From assembly GCF_963676685.1 (NCBI RefSeq), contig NC_092348.1, positions 23,473,386-23,537,385 of the forward strand: 64,000 nucleotides of DNA, written 5' to 3'. The notes below the pieces were generated by a model, which saw only the letters and a list, made by a program, of their open reading frames with translations, was not told where the DNA came from and did not search any database. How positions within the stretch are numbered: the stretch's first letter is position 1; the number at the start of each line of letters is the position of its first letter. The DNA comes from Mytilus edulis (lineage: Eukaryota; Mollusca; Bivalvia; Mytilida; Mytilidae). This document shows, piece by piece, positions 11,701 to 20,871 of the stretch. The translations under genes were made by a program, and so were the position numbers.

Positions 11701-14700
11701 AAAGTAAGACCTTCATAGCTACGGAAAAAATGCAGGATACGATACCTATTCCTAAAAATGGTGCTGTTGGTCAACTGGGACATTGGATTGACCCAGATGA
11801 TCTGGAAGAGGAACTTAACACGAGGTTTCCAGGCTGTATGAAAGGTAATAAAGATGACATTGGCACTCAAACCACATCTTTTTATATCTACATGTGTATG
11901 GTGTATACATTTCTGATGAACACTTACTTTTTGGACAAGTATGATAATATAAAAATCAACAATTAATATATTATGAAATTAAAATACGCAATTTAGGTGA
12001 AAATTATAATACATATAAATCATTGTCTGAAAAAAATTGATTGAATTGATTAGAAATATATTATTCACAAAGAGATCTCATTTACCTAATACCATCTGTT
12101 ATGAGATGATTTATCAATTATGTATAGGAGAAAAGTTTGATTTTCAATAATCACATACATGTGTTCAAACAAAATACAAAGAAAGGAAAGATTATCATTA
12201 ACAAATTTTCAAGTTTGAAATTTTGAAATTTTCCTCCCTTTTGTAGAAATTAATTTTGAGAAAATCTATGCTTTCATTTAATCCTCTAACTCTAAGACAG
12301 AATGCGGTTAAAAGTTGCATAAAAGGTTCTGCTTTACAGAATTGATAAAAAATATTAAAATGGTATCGTTGAATTCTTTTTATATTATATACATGATATA
12401 TTTCTCTTTTATTCTCAACAGGACGAACTATGTATATCATACCATTTAGTATGGGTCCAGTCGGTTCACCCTTGTCTAAGATTGGTATTGAGATAACAGA
12501 TTCTCCCTATGTAGTGGCCAGTATGAGAGTAATGACCAGAATGGGTGGTAATGTTCTGGAGACACTAGGAGAGGGAGACTTTATTAAATGTCTTCACTCT
12601 GTTGGTAGACCACTTCCATTAAAAGGTATATACTTACTGAAGAATTAATTGTATTAGTTATTTAAAAATTAGATTGTTCACATTCGTACACCACATGTCA
12701 TTGAATATAATCACCTTTTCTACAAAAAAAAGAAAAAAAAGTCAGTATACTCTGATTAGATTGATTTACTAAATGTTCCAGTTTCCTACTCTAGAAATGA
12801 CTTATCACTTTTAAAGAAGAGACATTTAAATCTCCAGATAACACATAAAGTAGTTTACTATGGCTTGCTTTTGGGAGATAGATGACCCTTGTTTAACTGA
12901 AGAATTTTTTGTTGATATTTACATTGTTTTTGCATTGGGTTTTTGGCAGTAATATATATACAAAGAGTAGATCAATATGAAATATTTAAATTAAAATGCA
13001 GTCATACAGATAAACAGAATTTGTATTTACTTAAATTTTATTTTTACAGAACCATTGACTAACAATTGGCCATGTAATCCTAAAGAAACCATAATATCAC
13101 ATATACCAGCCAGAAATGAAATCTGTTCCTATGGCAGTGGATACGGAGGAAACTCATTGTTAGGAAAGAAATGTTTTGCATTACGCCTTGGCTCCATCTT
13201 AGCTCAGAGAGAAGGATGGTTTGCCGAACACATGCTGGTAAGTCTATTTTATAGAGTCATTAAACTTTCTTTGAATTCATGATTTAAGTAGCAGCAGCAA
13301 TGAAAAAAAATTACCTGTATTCAATTATTTACAGTTTTAAACACAGTTTATGCATCTATCAGCCTAGAAACCTGACTTTAAACCTCAGTTTATATCATAA
13401 CAAAATGATGTATGTATCTGAAAAATACATTAAAGTACATTTGTTTTCCTTCTATTTTAGATTCTTGGTTTAGAAAATTCTGAAGGAAAGAAAAAGTACA
13501 TAGCAGCAGCATTCCCCAGTGCTTGTGGTAAAACAAACTTAGCCATGATGAATCCAACGTTACCTGGATACAAGGTCACATGTGTGGGAGATGATATTGC
13601 ATGGATGAAGTTCGACAAGAATGGACAACTTCGTGCAATCAACCCAGAGTTTGGATTTTTTGGTGTGGCACCAGGTATGATAAAACATTTTAAATACTTT
13701 AAAAAAAAGTAATGAAGTTAACATTTTTGTTTAAAGATTGAAAGGTTAAATTACAATTGAATTGATCTAGCAGAACTCTTGTTATCTTAAGTTTGTGAAT
13801 GGGAGACAACTCCAGTTTAACAATATTTATTTTTACTTGCTTAAATGTGTCCCAAAGCTTTTTTTTTAAAGAAAATAACCAATTAAAACAACATGAAGCC
13901 ATAACATTTTGTAAAAATTGAAATTGCCAACTTCTTTTCAGTTTCATCTGATATCAGAGATTTTAATATCGTGATTTTAAAATATTTTGAACTACATTCT
14001 GTTCACCACCTGAATATTAACATTACAGGAACATCTATGAGTACCAATCCCAATGCCATGGAAACCATCAAGAAAAACACAATATTTACCAATGTAGCAG
14101 AAACAGAAGATGGAGATGTATACTGGGAAGGTTTAGAGAAAGAGAGAGACATGAGTACACCTATCACATCATGGCTCAAGGTCAGAAACTGGACCAAGGA
14201 CAGTGGCAAACCAGCTGCTCACCCTAACTCAAGGTAGGTTCATATTCGTGTCAGTTTCTATAAATGATAAATGAAGTATTCAAATGAAAATTGACTCTTG
14301 TGAAGAGTTGTCTCATTGGCAATCATACCACATCTTATTTTTTATAATTAGAAGTTTGAATTCAGTAAAATCTTTACACAAAGTTTGCATAGAAGCTAGA
14401 GTATAGATTTCTATCATCAATATCATAATTATAATCTTGAATTTCCACACATATACTTTGCAATCTGAAGTGTATCAAAATATTCTAAACCGTAATCTTT
14501 ATATGGAGTAATTGTAGATTTTTTGTTAATAACTGAAACTTTAGTTTATAATTAAAACCTCTCTCTATTTAAAATATTTTCTAACTTGTTGAATTGCATT
14601 CTTCAGATTTTGTACCCCAGCTAGCCAGTGTCCAATCATGGACCCCGAATGGGAAAGTCCAGAAGGTGTCCCAATAGATGCCATTATATTTGGTGGCAGA

Positions 14701-15646
14701 AGACCAGCAGGTGTTCCTTTAATCTATGAAGCATTTAATTGGCAGCATGGTGTCTTCATGGGGGCATCCATGAGGTCAGAGGCCACAGCAGCTGCTGAAC
14801 ACAAAGGTAGATAACTCTTCTGTTAATAATACTGTCTGATAATTACTATTACTACAGATTCATGGGCTAAAAACAAAAGAAGTGGTCCAACTTTGAATTT
14901 TATTTAAGTGACCTAATATAATTGACCGAAATGAAGCAACAAAATAAAAATAAAAAAACAAATAAATTGATATAAGAAAAAATAGAAGAGGAAATTTAAG
15001 AACTTTGCACTTAGTCCTTGATAAAAAAAAACAAAAATGAAGGTTTGTGAACTTTCTGGAAAATGTGTTTATTTCAAATAAATATAAAAAGATGTTTAAT
15101 AGATTTTGAAGCAAGTACCATGTAATATTTCAATTAAATTCATTGATCCTTTAAAAATAAATTGAGGATGTTTTTCTAATTCTAGGAAAAATGATTATGA
15201 ACGATCCATTTGCCATGAGACCATTCTTTGGTTACAATTTTGGACATTACTTGAAACATTGGTTAAGTTTCCAGAACAAACCAGGACTTAGCTTGCCAAA
15301 GATCTATCATGTAAACTGGTTTAGAAAAGATGATCAGGGCAGCTTTATGTGGCCAGGGTTCGGTGAAAACTCTCGTGTTCTAGATTGGATCTTCCGTAGA
15401 ACCAATGGTGAAGACTGTGCCCAGAAATCTGCAGTAGGTATGGTTCCCACACCAGGTTCAATCAATCTAGAGGGACTGACGGAAAAGGTAGACATGGAAG
15501 GGCTATTCAGTTTACCAAAGGAAATGTGGCAACAAGAGGTTGTCGATGTGAGGAAATATTTTGATCAGCAGGTTGCCGAAGACTTGCCTCCAGAAATCAT
15601 GGAAGAGTTACATAACTTGGAAAAAAGAGTTGACTCAATGTTGTGA
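2717..15646 (+). CDS. PCK: Phosphoenolpyruvate carboxykinase (GTP), gene 1, complete
   Basis: GTP-dependent PEPCK interconverts oxaloacetate + GTP and phosphoenolpyruvate + GDP + CO2. The coding exons are 2717-2772 (or 3143-3198), 9454-9720, 11660-11844, 12422-12625, 13050-13237, 13461-13674, 14029-14233, 14607-14806 and 15186-15646. They sum to 1980 nt, or 659 residues, and every junction is GT-AG and keeps the frame. Visible key residues are Arg120 (substrate), Tyr269, Lys278 and His298 (metal site), kinase loop FPSACGKTN at 318-326 with catalytic Cys322, GDD at 343-345, Arg440 and Arg471. The C-terminal nucleotide-pocket motif NWFRKD is also present. The body aligns with animal cytosolic and mitochondrial PEPCK (about 620-640 residues). 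The N-terminal 45 residues are extra; residues 20-35 are basic and amphipathic, so mitochondrial import is possible but unproven. The family assignment is certain; isoform location is inference. Confidence 0.96.
2899..3011 (+). promoter_or_regulatory. Promoter 2 of PEPCK gene 1 (exon 1b)
   Basis: In order: CAGCTGAT (2901), TGTTGTCCCTG, CCAATCAAA (2936), CACACCTCCAG (2959-2969), TGACCTTGA (2973-2981, the complement of TCAAGGTCA, an ERR/SF-1-type half-site) and TATAAAA (3005-3011). The ATG at 3143 follows about 130 bp after the TATA box. The arrangement is that of a compact TATA promoter; factor identities are inference. Confidence 0.5.
3143..3198 (+). CDS. PCK: PEPCK gene 1, alternative first coding exon 1b
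   Basis: This second candidate first exon opens with ATG at 3143 (MGSLTKQSK...). It is 56 nt long with donor GA|GTAAGT, a strong consensus. It ends in the same phase as exon 1a, so it can also splice to 9454, giving Asp at residue 19. TATAAAAG at 3005 and CCAAT at 2935 sit upstream. The two exons are probably mutually exclusive products of two promoters. Confidence 0.75.
3726..3746. repeat. Short ATCTT microsatellite
   Basis: Four copies of TATCT/ATCTT in a row within intron 1. Confidence 0.8.
4965..5140. mobile_element. Hairpin MITE, family shared with 8339-8495
   Basis: The core is TTTTTTCTGGGACGCC ... GGCGTCCCAGAAAAAA. Its right end, TAATAATTATTTGGACTA, is the inverse of the left end of the element at 8339. 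The left end is degraded. Confidence 0.6.
5276..5640. mobile_element. Foldback repeat, copy 1 (gene 1 intron 1)
   Basis: Same organisation as the element at 27184-27545: arms meeting around GCGCGTAAGCGC, then the GGGACCACGTGTTATCATG flank. The two copies are similar throughout about 360 bp with scattered substitutions. Confidence 0.8.
5850..6245. repeat. Paired AGGTCAAGGTCA-containing repeat
   Basis: GAGGTCAATGTCAAAGGTCA (about 5910) and GAGGTCAAGGTCATAGG (about 6200) end two similar segments, each with AGACCTAGG. Similar segments occur near 18320 and 18480. Dense receptor half-sites probably reflect the repeat rather than regulation. Confidence 0.4.
6390..7095. mobile_element. 700-bp element with TTCGCGCC-rich inverted ends and internal repeats
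   Basis: The left end (TTTGCGCCC, TTCGCACC, GTTCGCAC, TTCGCGCCC) and right end (GCGAACATG, GGGCGAACATG, GGGCGCGAACGGAC) are inverted copies of a short repeating motif. Between them lie three tandem units of about 115 bp sharing CCAAAACATGATTAAGA and TTATTCAAC. There is no coding capacity. Confidence 0.6.
7488..7557 (+). promoter_or_regulatory. Intronic relative of the promoter 2 module
   Basis: ATCAGCTGAT, CTTGTCTG, ACCAATCA and CACACACCCCCAG occur with nearly the same spacing as promoter 2 (70 against 71 bp). A TGACGTAA CRE-like site lies just upstream at 7462. No TATA box or ATG exon is seen after it. Confidence 0.35.
8339..8495. mobile_element. Hairpin MITE with TA ends
   Basis: Inverted ends of about 32 bp contain GAGGTCTTGAAAGGCTAT, and an inner hairpin reads CTTTGACGCCTGCCTTA / AAGGCGTCAAAG. 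It is bounded by TA on both sides, suggesting a Tc1/mariner-type mover. Confidence 0.65.
8929..9153. mobile_element. TIR element with internal TGATTATTTGATTA repeats
   Basis: Ends GAGGGCCCTCATGGGG and CCCCCATGAGGGGCCTC are inverted. The 6-bp direct repeat AGAAAT flanks it at 8923-8928 and 9154-9159. The interior is five or six copies of TGATTATKTGATTA spaced 25-45 bp apart. Confidence 0.65.
9454..9720 (+). CDS. PCK: PEPCK gene 1, exon 2 (residues 20-107)
   Basis: Acceptor TTTTCAG lies at 9453 and the donor is TG|GTAAGT. The exon encodes the variable N-terminal region and the start of the PEP-binding domain, including [10 protein letters not shown]. It ends inside the codon of Cys108 in the ENC motif. 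Gene 2 splits the corresponding region with an intron. Confidence 0.93.
9721..11659. other. Gene 1 intron 2, no gene seen
   Basis: AT-rich intron. It holds receptor-like GATTGACCTTGAC (10268) and TTGACCTTGG (10301) and a fragment of a dispersed repeat at 10985-11025, but no supported coding sequence. Confidence 0.7.
11660..11844 (+). CDS. PCK: PEPCK gene 1, exon 3 (residues 109-169)
   Basis: The exon encodes [17 protein letters not shown], with Arg120 matching the substrate-binding arginine (Arg87 of rat PEPCK), and ends at FPGCMK. Its length of 185 nt and both phases equal those of gene 2 exon 3. Confidence 0.96.
12422..12625 (+). CDS. PCK: PEPCK gene 1, exon 4 (residues 171-237)
   Basis: The exon encodes [20 protein letters not shown], a PEPCK signature, and ends at the Glu238 codon. 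It is 204 nt long, as in gene 2. Confidence 0.96.
13050..13237 (+). CDS. PCK: PEPCK gene 1, exon 5 (residues 239-300)
   Basis: The exon carries [19 protein letters not shown] with Tyr269, Lys278 and, near its end, metal-site His298 in EHML. It is 188 nt long, as in gene 2, and ends in phase 0 at donor CTG|GTAAGT. Confidence 0.96.
13461..13674 (+). CDS. PCK: PEPCK gene 1, exon 6 (kinase loop, residues 301-371)
   Basis: The exon holds the phosphate-binding loop FPSACGKTN (318-326, catalytic Cys322) and the metal-binding GDDIAW (343-348). It ends in the Gly372 codon. Gene 2 has an intron inside this stretch at GDD that gene 1 lacks. Confidence 0.96.
14029..14233 (+). CDS. PCK: PEPCK gene 1, exon 7 (residues 373-439)
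   Basis: The exon encodes [19 protein letters not shown] through AAHPNS. It ends inside the codon of Arg440, a nucleotide/PEP-contacting arginine (Arg405 of rat). Both boundaries are absent from gene 2. Confidence 0.95.
14607..14806 (+). CDS. PCK: PEPCK gene 1, exon 8 (residues 441-506)
   Basis: The exon encodes [11 protein letters not shown] and FGGRRPAG with Arg471, and continues uninterrupted to [10 protein letters not shown]. Gene 2 has an intron after GGRRPT that gene 1 lacks. Confidence 0.96.
15186..15646 (+). CDS. PCK: PEPCK gene 1, terminal coding exon 9 (residues 508-659)
   Basis: A single 461-nt exon encodes the C-terminal nucleotide-binding region ([35 protein letters not shown]) and ends with TGA at 15644-15646. 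Gene 2 splits the same region into three exons. Confidence 0.97.
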
Positions 15647-16332
15647 TCTGATCTCAGGGATAATATAGATTCTTAGGAAATATTTTTTTTAATTTGTCAT
15701 ATTCAAACTGTGTTCTTAATTATGTTCAGTTATGGTCTCTTTTTGTATGTTTTACCTGTTTTAATTCTTTGTATATTTTGGTATTTTTAATTTCTGTTTC
15801 TTAAAATCAAATTTAAAATCATGTTCATACATTTTTATTGTCATAAATCAAATACTTAAAATATTTTTATGACTTTTTAGATTGCATATTTTTACAGTAA
15901 CAACCATAATATACGACCTTTTAAGAATCTCATGTATTTTATGCAAAAATTTTAATTGAAAACAAAAGTCAAAACCATAATTGCATTTACATATGATTCT
16001 AAAAATATCTTTTTAGAGGGCAACATATGTTATGTCTCATTACCTTTCATAGCCTATTTCTTTTCAATGTCAATATTAAAATCAACAAATTTTGATCTAT
16101 TTTTTTCTCCTATTTAAATTGCATTAAATGTTACATGCAATTTTTTTTAGATTTTTTTTAATTTTAAGTAATAATTGATTTTATAATCATGTGTATGTAA
16201 TGTTTATTTGAAAAGTTTGTAGGCTGTAATACAATATGTAATTTTGATTGTTTAATTTATGTGTAATAATTACAATTATTTGTACGTTTTCTGTCTAAAT
16301 ATTGGCAAAGCCTGAATTTCTTTGTAGATGTA

Positions 16333-16338
16333 AATAAA
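16333..16338 (+). other. Polyadenylation signal AATAAA, gene 1
   Basis: AATAAA lies about 690 nt after the stop codon, closing an AT-rich 3' UTR with no other visible gene. Another candidate, AAATAAA, occurs near 17090. Confidence 0.55.
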
Positions 16339-16344
16339 CTGATC

Positions 16345-18060
16345 TCTGTGTATGACATAGCTGAAGTCCTTGCGGATAAAATATGAGCTTGTTGGTTCCT
16401 TAATTTAGGAATGTTAACCTAGAGTACTTCCGCTATTGATTCAAAATTATCTTGAGACTTTTAACTTGTTCATCTTGCTCAACATGCAATGAGACAAGGG
16501 CATTAACTCTTAACGAGTGGACAAGACAGAGTGAACGTTTAAATGTGTAAGAAGTATTAAATAAGTTTCCATAACTGTGCAATATATATATATATATGGT
16601 TGTGCCATCTTGCTTATATGATATCACAATACAAAATTCATATTTACATTCCAAATTACTGGTGTTCATACAATCAGGTGTATATTTGAACTGGACATTC
16701 TTGAAGTATTTGCCAATGTGCACTGAGCAAAGAAAATTCCTTGGTCCAAATATAAGCAACTTTCTCTTCCATTTATCAAAACCAAAAAGCAAGAAAAATG
16801 AAAGACTTTTATATTTATGATTTATTAACATTTTGATATAAGTTCATGGAATCAGCATTTGCAATGCACTTTTCATATGAGGTATATTTTATTATTTATT
16901 TTGTGATTTCATTACATTAACATCATTTTGATATGCAAAATATTGGTCAGTGTTGACAGTTGAATTTTGTATTTCTAAAAACAGTGGAACCCTTATTTTA
17001 TACATTGGGATGTTTTCTGTATGTCATAGGAATTATGAATATGAATGTTAGTTTATATAGAGAATAATGGGATTATTTATATATAAAAGAAATAAATTTT
17101 GAAATATTTTATTATTCTTTTTACTCCTGCCTGCCAAAGTTGTGAACAGGTGTTATATTGGATTCAATATATGTGTTTTGCCAGCTCAACTGTAATATAC
17201 AGTAGAAGTAGTTCCTAACCCTAATACATATTCATACATCAGAAATTATATAACTGAATCTTGTATCAAATATTATATAGATGCCTGATAACGTATTCTC
17301 CAATCACAGACACATGGACGAAAAGACAAATAGACACATAAACATATGTGTCCATATTAGCCATTAAATATTACGCTGATTCACTAATTAATAATCCGCT
17401 GATGAGAACTATTTCTTCATATTCTCCAGTTGATCCGTTTTGCCTCCCTTGATGTCTATAACTCCTCCATAACCTCTGATTAGAATTCGTTGAAACCTTC
17501 TAAATATCCATATTATAAAGTACCATTGTGTCACTTCCTGTTATGTCATCTGATCCTCTACACTATGTTGAAGTTTTCATGAAAAATCATAGACTTTGCC
17601 ATTTCTATTTGTATTGATGGTATAATACTATGTGAGCTTTGCTGTCGGTTCCTCTATTGGATTATTACTGGCACAAAGTTGATGCCATTGCAGGTATTAT
17701 TACCTTTAGGATATCTGCAGTCAGTGTGTTCTAGTCTGAAGTTACTTTCATAAATTTTAGGTTGGACGTTGGATAAAAAAATCTATGGTGAACACCTGAT
17801 TGATAGATCTTCTTTTAACTGGTTTTAGTCGAGAGATTGCTATGTCTAAATTCATAGAATGGTAGACATGGGGTATGCTTTTCATGGGACATCTATGGTG
17901 TACAATATTTGATATATAAGTATTAAGTAGCAAGGATATATACAGGTAGTTTTGGACCTGTCAGTCAGTCATTTTCAATTCTGGATACTTCTCTAAAACT
18001 TCAGATCAGATTGCAACCAAACTTGGGTTAATGGTCACACTTTGACCTGTAATTGTTTAC
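16345..18060. other. Intergenic sequence after gene 1
   Basis: AT-rich, with an (AT)n tract at 16580-16596 and no supported gene. A 43-codon minus-strand frame ending at about 17410 (RGYGGVIDIKGGKTDQL) is the only protein-like stretch and is not convincing. Confidence 0.5.
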
Positions 18061-18697
18061 TTTTACAAATTGTGATTTGGATGGAGAATTGTCTCATTTG
18101 CACTCGTACCACATTATCTTATATCTACATATATTGAATGAATAATCCTTTTTGGATTTTATGTCATCACTTCAAAGGTTAAACTAGCTTAAAATTAGAT
18201 TGCAACTTATGACAAAACATGGCTTCTGAATCCTTAAATAAATTTGGGATATACTTGGGACATATTGTCACATATAATGAGCTACAGAAGTCTATTGATT
18301 CATAGGTCACTGTGTTGAGGTCAAGGTCAGACACTTAAAATTTTCAAAATCTGTTCTGGAAATTAATTTCCAGATGCTAAATCCATAACTAAATAAGGGA
18401 TTGTAACCTTACTTGGATACTTTAATTCAAATATATCATGCGGAAGATGGCTATTGATTGATTAGCTGCTAGGTCTTAGGTCAAGGTCATTACTACTGGA
18501 AATAGATTTGTGTAACACAATGAAACTGTTTGAAAACATGACTGAAAACAATTCTGTATTACTACAACTATGCCATAAGGTCAATATAATTTTTTTATAT
18601 CCCTGCCATTGCCTGATGGGCATTCAGTTTTACTCGTGTCTGTAAGTCCGTCCATAGTCCATACATCCCAAAATCAGTGCTCTAACATTCGTAGTCA

Positions 18698-19262
18698 GGT
18701 CCACTCCCAGTCAACCATGAGGTAAAGAAGTCTATCCTGCACAGGTCAGGTCCACTCTCAGTCAACCATGAGGTAAAGAAGTCTATCCTGCACAGGTCAG
18801 GTCCACTCTCAGTCAACCATGAGGTAAAGAAGTCTATCCTGTACAGGTCAGGTCCACTCTCCGTCAACCATGAGGTAAAGAAGTCTATCCTGCACAGGTC
18901 AGGTCCACTCCCAGTCAACCATGAGGTAAAGAAGTCTATCCTGCACAGGTCAGGTCCACTCTCAGTCAACCATGAGGTAAAGAAGTCTATCCTGCACAGG
19001 TCAGGTCCACTCTCAGTCAACCATGAGGTAAAGAAGTCTATCCTGTACAGGTCAGGTCCACTCTCCGTCAACCATGAGGTAAAGAAGTCTATCCTGCACA
19101 GGTCAGGTCCACTCTCAGTCAACCATGAGGTAAAGAAGTCTATCCTGCACAGGTCAGGTTCACTCTCAGTCAATCATGAGGTAAAGAAGTCTATCCTGCA
19201 CAGGTCAGGTTCACTCTCAGTCAACCATGATGTAAAGAAGTATATCCTGCACAGGTCAGGTT
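18698..19262. repeat. 51-bp minisatellite, about 11 units, with 204-bp higher-order repeat
   Basis: Units such as GGTCCACTCTCAGTCAACC... ATCCTGCACAGGTCA are 51 bp. Diagnostic changes (CCC, CTC, TGTACA, CCGTC) come in the order 1-2-3-4 and then again 1-2-3-4 in units 5-8. Because 51 is 17 codons, an open minus-strand frame of repeating TESGPDLCRIDFFTSWL arises; I do not consider it a gene. Confidence 0.92.
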
Positions 19263-19424
19263 CGCTCTACTCCAATCTTAATTGACTAGGATTGCCAATT
19301 GTCCCACCAAAGGTCTGTGGTCTTCTCCTGGAACTCCTACTTCTTTTGCCAATAAAAACTGACTGCCACAAAATCGCACAATAGTGTTGAAAGTGGAGTT
19401 AAACACCAATCAATCAATCTTATT
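19262..19424 (+). mobile_element. 5'-disrupted SINE of the CAATCAATCAATC type
   Basis: CTCCAATCTTAATTGACTAGG through GTGGTCTTCTCCTGGAAC to GTTAAACACCAATCAATCAATC matches the body and tail of the SINE at 40800-41060. Its 5' half is replaced by the 51-bp minisatellite. Confidence 0.7.
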
Positions 19425-20871
19425 TTTGTTTGCCTCAACCAAATGTTATGACAATTATACACAATGCTTAACACTTTAATACTACGCTAAAATAAAATTT
19501 GAATTTGGATTGTGTCTCTTTTACCATTCCATAGTTATGCCCCTTAGATTAATGGAAAAATTCCTGATTTCCGTTTTGATCTCTAACTTGAGCTTACCTA
19601 AACCATATGTTATGAAACATACACACGCTTATTACCACAAAATTACTATACAAATCCTTGCTTTTACCGCTTTTAAGTTATGTCCCTTTATAACGTTATA
19701 TAAGCAAGTGGTGGCATCATCTATGTCCCATGTACACATACCCATTTATCATTTCCATTTTATTTTGGATGTAGTGACATTTAAGGTTGCTCGTTTAAAC
19801 TTCTCAGTTGTATTTTTTTGCAGTCAAACCTATGATTATTTTCTGGTCTGATCGATGCATTCACCAGTCTGTCCTATCAGGCGTTCATCATCTATTGTAG
19901 GTCCAACTTTGGGGTTAATAAAGTTTACCCTGAAGTTGTGGTCACTTCAACTTGAAACTTTGCAAAGAATAATTTTAATGTAATTTTTTTTACTAAAATA
20001 GGATTTTGACCCAGATTTTGCTGTTCACTTAGCATGGAAATGTGATGTTTGTTATGGACATATATTCTTGTTTTATACCATGATCGTAAATACGCAAAAC
20101 ATATTTGTCGCTAGACTTTACGCACTGAACACTTCTTATTAGAAATCATTATAAGTTAAACAATGGAATTATATGAAAAGATTGTTTTCATGAGTAGCAC
20201 AAAACTGTTAAACCTGTTGATTAGTTTGCATGTTGAACTGCAACTTGAAAGTATTTTACTCCGTTGATTTTTAAAAGGACAAAGGACAAAGCCTCTTGAA
20301 TAAGAGAAAGAGTTGTTCTTAGAAACACAGCTGAGTGAATTTCAAGTCTATTCACAAAGTTATCTGTTATCACACCCTTCCCCCAAAGGAAGGGTGTACT
20401 AGATTACCTGCGTCTGTGTCTGTAACACTTTCTTGTCGCATTTTTTGTAGAAATTCCAAGTCGTAGCTTTTTGATAAATGACACCGAGTTGTGTTAGCCA
20501 CATTTTCAGTCCTTCAATTTTCAGCTTAATATTTGCCGAAAATTGTATCATAACTTGATAATCGTCACATTTTTTTTTTATAAAAGAGGAATCATGTTGC
20601 ATTGTCAGAAAGAAATGGTAATCAACCAATCAGATTCAAACCAATGAAACTGGGAATCGGATACTTACTACTAGTATATTATATTATAACTCAGATTATA
20701 GTGAAAGGCAAAATAATGGGCACTTCGTATAGATAGTAAATTGTTTCCGTTATACTTGGGAACAGTATGTCAATATATATATGTTCCTGGTTATACATAT
20801 GAATAACTTTTTAATTTTGGAAATTTTGTGTTGATGACATATTTTTAATTGTCTCGGGTTTTTAGGCTTTT

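Larger units (their letters stand above)
18590..20080 (+). repeat. Composite dispersed repeat interrupted by SINE and minisatellite
   Basis: CCTGATGGGCATTCAGTTTT...TCCGTCCATAG (18615-18665) and, after the insert, CATAGTTATGCCCCTTAG and GTGGTCACTTCAACTTGAAA (19530-19980) look like halves of one repeat of the type seen in intron 7 of gene 2. No real gene is present. Confidence 0.4.

Noticed and set aside
17400-17535. Minus-strand terminal exon encoding RGYGGVIDIKGGKTDQLENMKK
   Set aside because: Only about 43 codons, no partner exon, and the surroundings look like dispersed repeat; left as a weak possibility.
18682-19173. 163-codon minus-strand frame of repeating 17-residue units
   Set aside because: The 51-bp minisatellite has no stops in this register; there is no independent coding evidence.
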